Assembly (NCBI GenBank): GCA_963692995.1
Contig: OY843611.1
Span: 1,364,001-1,428,000 of the forward strand
Direction: 5' to 3'
Length of the DNA: 64,000 nucleotides
DNA from: Bin87 sp963692995
GTDB taxonomy: Bacteria; Chloroflexota; Dehalococcoidia; Lucifugimonadales; UBA3495
In this document: piece by piece, positions 15,052 through 22,655 of the stretch
How the letters are laid out: each line of letters opens with the position of its first letter
Position numbering within the stretch: the stretch's first letter is position 1
Translations under genes and position numbers: made by a program
The notes under the pieces: model-generated
Told to the model about the DNA's origin: nothing
Database searches by the model: none
What the model saw: the letters and a program-made list of their open reading frames with translations, nothing else

Positions 15052-16896
15052 CTAGCGGCCTCCCTGAGCCGACTGAGGTCGCTGTCCGGTAGTCCGTGGT
15101 GGTATTTTTTCCGGCGTGAACAGGTTGGCGGCCCGCCCCAGGCCCATGGCTTGCAACGCCTGTAGCAGATTGCGGCTCACCAGCACCGCAGTGAACATGC
15201 TGACCAGCACGCCTACCAGCAGAGTCAGAGCGAAGCCGTTGATCAACCCGCCGCCGAGGCGGTTGCCGAACCACAGCAACACCACGCAGGTGATTAGCGT
15301 GCTCACGTTGCCGTCCCGGATGGCCGGCCAGGCCCGGTTGAACCCGACGTCCATGGCGGAAGCCAGGCTTCGGCCCAGGCGGATTTCTTCCTTGATGCGC
15401 TCGAAAATCAGGATGTTGGCGTCCACCGCCAAACCGATGGACAGAATGAACCCGCCGATGTGGGGCAGCGTGAGGGTAATGGGCACCAGCTTGAAGATCG
15501 CCAGCGTTACGGCAGCATAGTAAATCAGGGCTACCGCAGCAACCACACCGGCCGCCCGGTAGTAGGCGATGACGAAGATGAGCACCAGGCCCAAACCCAC
15601 CAGGCCGGCCATCAGGCTGCGCTGGAGCGATTCCTCGCCCAGGATGGATTTCACCGATTGTTCCTGGATGAGGGTCAGCGGGACCGGGAGGCTGCCGGAT
15701 TTCAGTTGGATCGCCAGCGTGCGCGCTTCTTCACGGTTGAATCCGCCGGTGATCTGGCTGCGCCCATCGCGGATATGGGCCTGGGCAACCGGCGCGATCA
15801 GTTCCCGCTCGTCCAGGAAAACCCCGATTACCTCGTCAGACTGGCGATTGGTGCGCACGTTGATCTCTCCGGTCATCTGACCGAAAATCTCGGCTCCCCG
15901 GTCGTCGAACTGGATGTTGACGGCCCATGCGCCGGTGGTGGGGTCGGTGCCGGCGTAGGCATCCACCAGGTCATCGCCGGTCAGCCCGATGCTGCTGTCA
16001 GTGTAAGGCGGCAGACACCCCACTTGCACGTCGCCGACGATCAACGGGCCGGCGCACTGGCGCCGCAGGAACTCCAGCTGGGCCGTTTCGCCAATCAGAC
16101 GCTTGGCTTCATCGATGCCGCTGGTGACGAGGAAGAGTCCCACCGTGCCGATTTCAGCTTCCAGCAGGGACCGCAACGCCTGCCGCGCGTCCACACCCAA
16201 CGTGGAGCTCGTGGTGATGCGGAACCGGTTTGAGTCCAGGCTCTCAATTTCGATGTTCTCATAGCCTTGACCTTCAACCACGCTGCCCAACTTTCCAACG
16301 TCGGCGTCGTCCGCGAATTGGGCGGTGATGACCGAGCCGCTGGCGCCGGGGAGCTGGACGATGATGCGGTCGTCGCCAAACCGCTGGACGATGGGTTCTT
16401 CGGTGCCGTAGAGGTTGACGCGGCGGCTGATGATGCTAAGCACGCCGTCCATCTGGTCATCGGTTGGCGGGGGGATGTCGTCGTTCACGAAGGCGACGGG
16501 CTCAGCGATGGCTTCGGTTAGCGCGAGGCGCACCGCCTCGCGGCGCTCCGGATCCAAGTACGCACCGGTTAGTGTGAAGGACGAACCGTCGCCGGCATCG
16601 GCTATGCCCGCTTCGTAGCCAGCATTGGCCAAGGCTTCTTCAAGCAACTCGGCAGTCGCGTCAGCGTCCTCGGGAAACTCGACGTTGAGCTCGCTGCCGG
16701 TGTCGGCCTGGTACACCAGGTGGGCTCCGCCCTGCAAGTCCAATCCCAGCTTGAGACCCAAGGGGCCGGCTTCGGCACGGTCAAGACGGGGGAAACCGGG
16801 AATCCCGATGTGGATTTCCGGCAAAGCCAGGGAAACGACAGAGATTGCCAACACCACCAGTATGAAAGTTGTCAGGAAAATGGTGCGTCGTCGCAT
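15052..16896 (-). CDS. secD: Protein translocase subunit SecD
   Basis: Membrane partner of SecF, 614 residues. One transmembrane segment near 8-28, then the GLDLQGGAHLVYQ motif at about 53-65, a long periplasmic region with P1-type repeats, and a C-terminal block of about five membrane segments with the AVDANILIFERIKEEIR motif. The length is near that of other separate SecD proteins. It is preceded by cca and followed almost without gap by secF. Confidence 0.96.
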   Translation of the reverse strand: MRRRTIFLTTFILVVLAISVVSLALPEIHIGIPGFPRLDRAEAGPLGLKLGLDLQGGAHLVYQADTGSELNVEFPEDADATAELLEEALANAGYEAGIADAGDGSSFTLTGAYLDPERREAVRLALTEAIAEPVAFVNDDIPPPTDDQMDGVLSIISRRVNLYGTEEPIVQRFGDDRIIVQLPGASGSVITAQFADDADVGKLGSVVEGQGYENIEIESLDSNRFRITTSSTLGVDARQALRSLLEAEIGTVGLFLVTSGIDEAKRLIGETAQLEFLRRQCAGPLIVGDVQVGCLPPYTDSSIGLTGDDLVDAYAGTDPTTGAWAVNIQFDDRGAEIFGQMTGEINVRTNRQSDEVIGVFLDERELIAPVAQAHIRDGRSQITGGFNREEARTLAIQLKSGSLPVPLTLIQEQSVKSILGEESLQRSLMAGLVGLGLVLIFVIAYYRAAGVVAAVALIYYAAVTLAIFKLVPITLTLPHIGGFILSIGLAVDANILIFERIKEEIRLGRSLASAMDVGFNRAWPAIRDGNVSTLITCVVLLWFGNRLGGGLINGFALTLLVGVLVSMFTAVLVSRNLLQALQAMGLGRAANLFTPEKIPPRTTGQRPQSAQGGR

Positions 16897-16964
16897 AGTA
16901 TGTAGTCAATTCCTTAGACGTCATCGCCGGTTCCTCAGACGTTATCGCCGGTGAATTCGTGAGA

Positions 16965-18431
16965 TCAGCCTCGTTCAGCCAACAAACACGCTGCCAAGTT
17001 CAGAGCATCCTCGCGAGTGGCGACTTCGCCCACCGCCTCGGCTTCGCGCAGTCGTTCCAGCAGCGTTCCAATCAGCGGCCCCGGCGGAATGTTCAGAGTG
17101 TTTATCAGATCATGGCCATCGACCAAGCCACGGGCGCGAACCTCCTTATGCGGCGGTTCAGCTCCTGCTTCGAGGACGGTGGCAATCATTCTAGCATAGT
17201 TGCCCCAGCGTTCCGGTGACAGTTCGGGGCCCCGCGCCGCCAGAAAATCGGCCATTGCCAGGTACAGGGTGTCCACGGCAGCTTCGCCCAGGTCGCGGTA
17301 GTAGCGGTAGATGGCCCGGGGGGAGGGCATCTCCCAACCCTGCCGCAGCTGGCTGGGCCGCAGGTGGTGCAGCACCATGGCGGATACCAGGGAGATTGCG
17401 CGGTGAGACAGGCGTAAGCTGGACAGGCGTTGCTCCGCGATCTCCGCTCCTTGCTCACTGTGTCCCAGGAAGCGGATGCGACCTTTGGCGTCGGGCGCCT
17501 TGGTTTGCGGTTTGGCAATGTCATGGAGCAGGGCGGCCAGCTTAAGCACGGTACGCCGGGTATGGCCGTTGCCCACGGTCTCGCTGAAGTAGGCGTCTTC
17601 CACAGCGGTCCAGGGGGCCAAGGTATAGATGGCATTGTTGCGGTGTCCGGCGGTCACCGCCTCGGCGTACTCGACGCAGTGGAGCAGGTGGCCCCACACG
17701 TCCCAATAGTGATGGGCGCGGGGTTGCTCGCAATTGCGGGCGGCTTCCAGCTCGGGAATCACGCGGCAGAGCAGGTCCAGGCGGTCCAGTATCTCCAGCT
17801 GAACCCGGGCGCCGTCGGCTGCCAGTATCGCCAGAAACTCATCCCGCACCCGCTCCTTGGACACCTGGGGCAGCAGCGGAGCATGCCGACGGATGGCGCG
17901 GGTGGTATCCGGGTCCAGGTGAAATGCCAGCCGGTTGGCGAGGCGAACGCCCCGCAACATCCGGCCCGGGTCGGCGCGGAACACGTCGTCGCCGGTGGCG
18001 CGCAGGATGCGCCGAACCAGGTCCGCCTTGCCGCCCACCGGGTCAACGATGGCGTCGAACCGGTCGTCGGCGTTCCAGCGTTCCAAGGGCAGGGCCATGG
18101 CGTCCACGGTGAAGTCCCGGGAGCGCAGGTTATCCTCGAAAGGGCCATGATAGCCGGAAATGTCGATGAGAAAGGGCCGGCCGCTTTGGTCCTTTTGAGG
18201 CAGCGCTACCCGCACGATGTTCCAGGCGGCCACCGGAACCGGAGTGCCGCCCAGGAGATTAGCCACCGCCGGGCCGACGCGGCTCACGTCGCCGGAGATG
18301 GCAAGGTCAATATCGTGACTCTCGCGCCCCAGCAGGGCATCGCGGACGGCGCCGCCCACCAGCCAGGCTTCGCCTTCGGGACGGTCGGCAAAAAACCCGG
18401 CCAACCGGGTGAGCAGGCCGGGGGCATCCAT
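16965..18431 (-). CDS. cca: CCA tRNA nucleotidyltransferase / poly(A) polymerase-family protein with HD domain
   Basis: Class II nucleotidyltransferase, 488 residues. The head has LVGGAVRDALLG (about 24-35) and the metal-binding HDIDLAI (DxD), then the RRIL...FRADPGRMLRGVRLANRL neck and a VSKERVRDE tRNA-binding segment. A HD domain follows (LAALLHDIAKPQTK, about 302-315), as in CCA-adding enzymes with phosphohydrolase activity. It adds or repairs the 3' CCA of tRNA; a poly(A) polymerase or A-adding role cannot be excluded. The start is one base after the stop of def. Confidence 0.88.
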   Translation of the reverse strand: MDAPGLLTRLAGFFADRPEGEAWLVGGAVRDALLGRESHDIDLAISGDVSRVGPAVANLLGGTPVPVAAWNIVRVALPQKDQSGRPFLIDISGYHGPFEDNLRSRDFTVDAMALPLERWNADDRFDAIVDPVGGKADLVRRILRATGDDVFRADPGRMLRGVRLANRLAFHLDPDTTRAIRRHAPLLPQVSKERVRDEFLAILAADGARVQLEILDRLDLLCRVIPELEAARNCEQPRAHHYWDVWGHLLHCVEYAEAVTAGHRNNAIYTLAPWTAVEDAYFSETVGNGHTRRTVLKLAALLHDIAKPQTKAPDAKGRIRFLGHSEQGAEIAEQRLSSLRLSHRAISLVSAMVLHHLRPSQLRQGWEMPSPRAIYRYYRDLGEAAVDTLYLAMADFLAARGPELSPERWGNYARMIATVLEAGAEPPHKEVRARGLVDGHDLINTLNIPPGPLIGTLLERLREAEAVGEVATREDALNLAACLLAERG

Positions 18432-18432
18432 G

Positions 18433-19083
18433 TCAGTGGGCGGCGGTGGCGTCGCCAGCGGGCGTTGCCACTTCCGAAATCCGGGCCGGCCGGCCGTGGC
18501 TGGGGTCGAACTGGGGCGTCTGCGGGGGGTGGTTCATGCGCCGGGCGGCGGCTTCCAGTTCCGCCGCGTCGGGTTCGCCGGTGGGGATGTACTCCACTTC
18601 GCCGTCCTCGTCCACTTGAATCCGGAAGAACTGGTCGTGGGCAATCAGGTGGTCGATGTAGAGGATGCCGTTGAGATGGTCGGTCTCGTGTTCGATGGCC
18701 TGCGCCAGCATACAGTCGGCCTTGAGACGCTGCGGCTTGCCCTGCAAGTCCTGGTAGCGCACCCGGATACGCTCGGCCCGGTTGACCATGCCCCGGTAGC
18801 CGGGCAGGCTGAGACAGCCTTCCTCCACCTGGCGCAGTCCTTCGCGGCGGATGATTTCGGGGTTGACCAATACCAGCGCCTCTTCCCAATCCTCCAGTCG
18901 AACCACGCACATACGTAGCAGCGCGCCCACCTGGTTGGCCGCCAGCCCAACGCCCCGGTGGGCCGTCATGGTTTCCTCCATGTCGGCGGCGAGCCGGGAC
19001 AACTTGGCGTCAAACTGCGATACCCTCCGCGCCCGTCGGCGCAGGATAGGGTCGGGAAATACGCGCATTTGCAGCAAAGCCAC
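18433..19083 (-). CDS. def: Peptide deformylase
   Basis: Removes the N-formyl group from new proteins; metal enzyme in the cytoplasm. All three motifs are present: GVGLAANQVG (44-53), EGCLSLPGY (88-96) with the metal Cys, and HETDH (132-136) with two metal His and the catalytic Glu. At 216 residues it has a C-terminal extension of about 45 residues beyond the catalytic core. It is the first gene of the def-cca-secD-secF operon. Confidence 0.95.
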   Translation of the reverse strand: MALLQMRVFPDPILRRRARRVSQFDAKLSRLAADMEETMTAHRGVGLAANQVGALLRMCVVRLEDWEEALVLVNPEIIRREGLRQVEEGCLSLPGYRGMVNRAERIRVRYQDLQGKPQRLKADCMLAQAIEHETDHLNGILYIDHLIAHDQFFRIQVDEDGEVEYIPTGEPDAAELEAAARRMNHPPQTPQFDPSHGRPARISEVATPAGDATAAH

Positions 19084-19303
19084 GATGACCCTCCTATAAC
19101 GATGGACGATACTGAAGCGAAATTATCGTTGCGAAATTCGTAATCGCTACCCTGAATTATATGCCGGAGGCCCCGGCGGTGTAAAGTGCGACCACCGGCA
19201 GTAACCGACGCCGGGCTATTGATAGCTCTAACGTCACGCCCCTATATATCGCGCCGGGTGACTGGGCGGCGTCAGTTCCGCAAAAAACCTGCTTCATGCG
19301 CAC
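19084..19303. other. Intergenic region between def and the iron-binding lipoprotein gene
   Basis: First part of a 372-base divergent intergenic gap. It should hold the def promoter on the minus strand, but no convincing hexamer pair was found. No RNA gene or short coding frame is supported. The recognised promoter and palindrome for the plus-strand gene are listed separately. Confidence 0.4.
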
Positions 19304-19332
19304 TTGACAAGAAAGTTAGTATGCACTAAATT
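19304..19332 (+). promoter_or_regulatory. Promoter of the Fe(III)-binding lipoprotein gene
   Basis: Perfect -35 TTGACA (19304-19309), 17-base spacer, -10 TAAATT (19327-19332), followed by an unusually AT-rich leader of about 120 bases before the start codon. The best promoter match in the window. Confidence 0.65.
19316..19329. promoter_or_regulatory. Candidate operator (TTAGT-N4-ACTAA palindrome)
   Basis: Inverted repeat TTAGTATGCACTAA lies in the spacer and overlaps the -10 hexamer, where a repressor would block RNA polymerase. The TTAG...CTAA ends recall DtxR/IdeR-type metal-repressor boxes. The link to iron comes from the downstream gene and is an inference. Confidence 0.45.
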
Positions 19333-19455
19333 ATATATATGTTATTACGGTGTATAAACTATTGTAGCATTCACAGCGTTACAGGCGATGTATGATCTTA
19401 GTGATAATGTACGGATATTTGCCCAACTGTGTACAGCAAGATTGTGGAGGCAAAC

Positions 19456-20589
19456 ATGATAGAACCAAAGATCAAGCTAAGGCTAGGGTACGGGCTGCTC
19501 CCGCGAGGTGCGCTGCTGGCGCTGTTGGCAATCGTCGCGGTGGCTTGCGGCGGCGGTGCGGCTCCGGTCGAAGTAACCCGGGTCGTCGAGCGGCCCGGCC
19601 CGGAGGTAACGCGCGAGGTGGAGGTTACCAGGTTGATACGGGAGGCGTCTCCCGCTGGCGACCCCGGCGAATTGATCATCTACTCAGGCCGTAGCGAATC
19701 GCTGGTGGATCCCATCATCCGGCAGTTCAAGGAAACCACCGGTATCGACGTACAGGTGAAGTACGCCGGCACCGGCGCATTGGCGGCGACCCTTCTGGAA
19801 GAGGGCGACAAATCGCCAGCCGACGTATTCTACGCCCAGGATCCTGGTGGCCTGGCGGCCGTGTCGGAGATGCTGACGGTACTGCCGGCCGACGTGACGG
19901 ACACGGTTCCCCAGTGGGCGCAATCGGAGCATGGACACTGGATAGGCATAACCGGACGGGCGCGGGTGGTGGTCTATAACACGGACAAACTCACCGACGC
20001 CGACCTTCCCGACGACCTATGGGGGTTCACCGAGCCGCAATGGAATGGCCGAGTCGGTTGGGCGCCCACCAACGGGTCGTTCCAGGCCATGGTGACGGCG
20101 CTGCGCGTCGGCTGGGGCGAGGAGCGCGCCGAGGAATGGCTCCGGGCCATGATCGATAACGATGTGAAGATTTACCCGAAGAATACCCCGCAGGTTGCCG
20201 CCGCCGCGTCCGGCGAGATTGACGTGGGACTGGTCAATCACTATTACCTGTACCGTTTTCTGGCTGAAGAGGGCGAGGAATTTACGGCCCGCAACGCACA
20301 CCTGCGCGGCGGCGGTCCGGGCGCGATAGTGCTGGTTTCCGGGACCGGCATCCTGCAAACCGCCGATAATCCCGAAAACGCGGCGAAGTTCATCCGGTTT
20401 CTGATTAGCCCGCTGGGACAACAGTATTTCGCCGGGTCAACCTACGAGTATCCACTGGCTGCCGACGTCCGCCCGTCAATCTTGTTGACCCCGCTGGACG
20501 AGATTGGCCAACCGGACATCACCCTGTCCGACTTGTCCGACCTGGCGGGAACCCAGCGGTTATTGCAGAAAGTTGGGGCGCTCCCGTAG
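19456..20589 (+). CDS. Fe(III) ABC transporter substrate-binding lipoprotein
   Basis: Extracytoplasmic iron-binding protein of the FbpA/FutA type, 377 residues. A lipoprotein signal ends at AVAC (Cys 31), then a Val/Glu/Arg-rich linker, then the binding domain beginning ELIIYSGRSE. The tandem tyrosines in VGLVNHYYLYRF match the adjacent Tyr pair that holds ferric iron in FbpA. The ATG at 19456 is chosen for GTGGAGG upstream and because it gives a clean signal peptide. No permease or ATPase gene lies next to it, so it relies on transporter parts elsewhere. The palindrome in its promoter would suit iron-responsive control. Confidence 0.88.
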   Translation: MIEPKIKLRLGYGLLPRGALLALLAIVAVACGGGAAPVEVTRVVERPGPEVTREVEVTRLIREASPAGDPGELIIYSGRSESLVDPIIRQFKETTGIDVQVKYAGTGALAATLLEEGDKSPADVFYAQDPGGLAAVSEMLTVLPADVTDTVPQWAQSEHGHWIGITGRARVVVYNTDKLTDADLPDDLWGFTEPQWNGRVGWAPTNGSFQAMVTALRVGWGEERAEEWLRAMIDNDVKIYPKNTPQVAAAASGEIDVGLVNHYYLYRFLAEEGEEFTARNAHLRGGGPGAIVLVSGTGILQTADNPENAAKFIRFLISPLGQQYFAGSTYEYPLAADVRPSILLTPLDEIGQPDITLSDLSDLAGTQRLLQKVGALP

Positions 20590-20628
20590 CGGCGGGTAGA
20601 GCGCCCCAGCATCGCCCCCGCGCGGGCA

Positions 20629-20667
20629 ACTGGCCCCGTTCGGATCCCTCCTCCCGACGGGGCCAGT
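20629..20667. terminator. Bidirectional hairpin between convergent genes
   Basis: Perfect 11-bp arms (ACTGGCCCCGT / ACGGGGCCAGT) around a 17-base loop, between the iron-binding lipoprotein gene and fhs, whose 3' ends face each other. No U-tract. Confidence 0.55.
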
Positions 20668-20702
20668 ATATCGTGGCCGGCCGGCCCTTCAGCCAAGCCG
20701 GC

Positions 20703-22340
20703 CTAAAGGTTGATGATCTCGCCGTCCGGCGACACGTCCATGGCCATGGCCCGGGGTTGGCTGGGGAGGCCGGGCAGGGTCTCAATGCGGCCGGCCAGGG
20801 CGTAGAGGAATCCGGCGCCCACCGAAGCCCGTAGGTCGGAAACCGGGAATGTGTACCCTGAGGGGCTGCCCTTCAGCGTCGGGTCGTGGGAGATGGACAG
20901 GTGGGTTTTGGCCATGCAGATGGGCAGGTTGCCCCAGCCCTGCCGGGTGAAGAAACGGGCGCGACGCCGGGCGTCGGGCGTCCAGTTGACGGCGTCCGCT
21001 CCGTACACGCGCCGTGCCAGGGCCAGCACCTTCTCTTCAATCGTCGCGTCCAGGTCGTAGGCGTAGTCAATCTGTTGGGGAGCGACTGAGGAATCGTTGA
21101 CGGCCTGCGCCACCGCCTCGGCCAGAGCCACGCCGCCTGCGCCGCCGTCGGTGAAACCGGAGTATTCGGCGGTGGCGTAAGCGCCGGCGGCCTTGGCGAT
21201 GCGGGCCGCCGCTTGCAATTCCTCGGTGCTGTCGCCGTCGAAGCGGTTCAGGGCGACGACGACGGGCAGGCCGAAGCTGCGCACGATGTTGATGTGGTGG
21301 ACCATGTTGGCCGCGCCGGCCTTCATGGCCTCGAGGTTGGGCTGGGCCAGCTCCCGACGCACCGCTCCGCCGTGCCAGCGCATGGCCCGCACCGACGCCA
21401 CCAGCACCGCCGCGTTGACGGGCAGTCCGCTCTGGCGGGTCTTGATGTGCATGAACTTCTCGAACCCCAGGTCGGAAGCAAAGCCGGCCTCGGTGATGAT
21501 GTAGTCGGCGTAGCCCAACGCCAGACGGTCGGCGATGATGGAGCTGCAACCGTGGGCGATGTTGCCGAAGGGGCCGGCGTGAACGATAGCCGGCTGGCCC
21601 TCCACGGTTTGCACCAGGTTGGGCATCACGGTATGGCACATTACCGCCAGCAACGGACCGGCCAGGCCCAGATCGCCCACGGAGACCGGATCGCCGCTGC
21701 GGTTGGTTCCCACCACCATCCGGGACAGGCGGTCGCGCAGGTCGCCTGGGTCGGCGGCCAGCGCCAAGATGGCCATGATCTCCGAGGCGGTGATGAAGTC
21801 GAAACGGGTTTCCCGCAGCGGGCTGTTGGCGCTGCCGCCGAGCCCGGTGGTTATCTGACGCAGGGCGCGGTCGGAGGCGTCGGTGACGCGAGACCAGGTG
21901 ACGCCCTCGGGAGCCATGTCGCAGGCGTTGTTGCGATAAACGGCGTTTTCCACCAGGGCGGCCAGCAGGTTGTGGGTGGAGCCCACGGCGTGGGCGTCGC
22001 CGGTGAAGTGGATGTTGATTTCATCCTCGGGAACAATGCGGGCCTTGCCGCCGCCGGTGCCGCCGCCCTTGATGCCGAAAATGGGGCCCAGGGCCGGCTC
22101 CCGCAGGTTCACTACCGGGCGGTGGCCCAGCCGTCCCAGTCCCTCGGTCAACCCGATGGACGTGGTGGTCTTGCCTTCGCCGGCGGGCGTGGGCGTGATG
22201 CCCGTAACCACCACCAGCTTGCCCTGGTGGCCGTCGGCTTTGATGGCGTCGAGGCTGATCTTCGCCTTGTAGTGTCCGAATGGTATAAGGTGTGCTTGGT
22301 CTATCCCAAGGCGTTCCGCTACCAGGTTGATCGGGTCCAT
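20703..22340 (-). CDS. fhs: Formate--tetrahydrofolate ligase
   Basis: ATP-dependent formation of 10-formyl-tetrahydrofolate from formate, a cytoplasmic one-carbon enzyme. The 545 residues match the family. Visible motifs: the P-loop TPTPAGEGKTTTSIGL (about 50-65), REPALGPIFGIKGG, the FTGDAHAVGSTHNLLAA segment, and MVVGTNRSGDPV. It stands alone. It could feed purine or serine synthesis or take part in formate assimilation; the window has no other Wood-Ljungdahl genes. Confidence 0.96.
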   Translation of the reverse strand: MDPINLVAERLGIDQAHLIPFGHYKAKISLDAIKADGHQGKLVVVTGITPTPAGEGKTTTSIGLTEGLGRLGHRPVVNLREPALGPIFGIKGGGTGGGKARIVPEDEINIHFTGDAHAVGSTHNLLAALVENAVYRNNACDMAPEGVTWSRVTDASDRALRQITTGLGGSANSPLRETRFDFITASEIMAILALAADPGDLRDRLSRMVVGTNRSGDPVSVGDLGLAGPLLAVMCHTVMPNLVQTVEGQPAIVHAGPFGNIAHGCSSIIADRLALGYADYIITEAGFASDLGFEKFMHIKTRQSGLPVNAAVLVASVRAMRWHGGAVRRELAQPNLEAMKAGAANMVHHINIVRSFGLPVVVALNRFDGDSTEELQAAARIAKAAGAYATAEYSGFTDGGAGGVALAEAVAQAVNDSSVAPQQIDYAYDLDATIEEKVLALARRVYGADAVNWTPDARRRARFFTRQGWGNLPICMAKTHLSISHDPTLKGSPSGYTFPVSDLRASVGAGFLYALAGRIETLPGLPSQPRAMAMDVSPDGEIINL

Positions 22341-22590
22341 TCCGCCCCCATTGGTTATGCTAGATGAGATTAATCATAGCGCACTGCGGCGGATTTGGCA
22401 GTGTAGCCTGGCATGATTCCGCCGTCATTCCCCCGGAAGAACCGCCGGCCCCGCGCCTGACGCGGGATCGCCCCTCGCTTGGTACGGGCGGAATCCAGTG
22501 ACCGAAATCGGCAGTTTGATTGCGGGAACCCAGCATACTGCACGCTCCGCAGAAACGGCCGCGTCCTGTCCACAGCCGACCGTCGGCCAC
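22341..22590. other. Intergenic region between fhs and the acylase gene, with a degenerate repeat
   Basis: The gap between these divergent genes runs to 22655. It contains a decayed REP/MITE-like copy at about 22422-22499 (CCGTCATTCC on the left, GGAATCCAG on the right, a CCCGCG/CGCGGG hairpin between). No coding frame or RNA gene is supported. Confidence 0.5.
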
Positions 22591-22596
22591 TATAAT
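22591..22596 (+). promoter_or_regulatory. -10-like TATAAT before the acylase gene
   Basis: Perfect TATAAT 60 bases before the ATG of the acylase gene; GTCCAC at a 17-base distance is a poor -35. Confidence 0.4.
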
Positions 22597-22655
22597 GCTC
22601 ACATCGTGTTGAGCATCGCAGTTGAACAACCGCTGAACAACCATGGAGTTGCCTC

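Noticed and set aside
17430..18674. Plus-strand open frame of 414 codons
   Set aside because: Antisense to cca and def, both with full family motifs.
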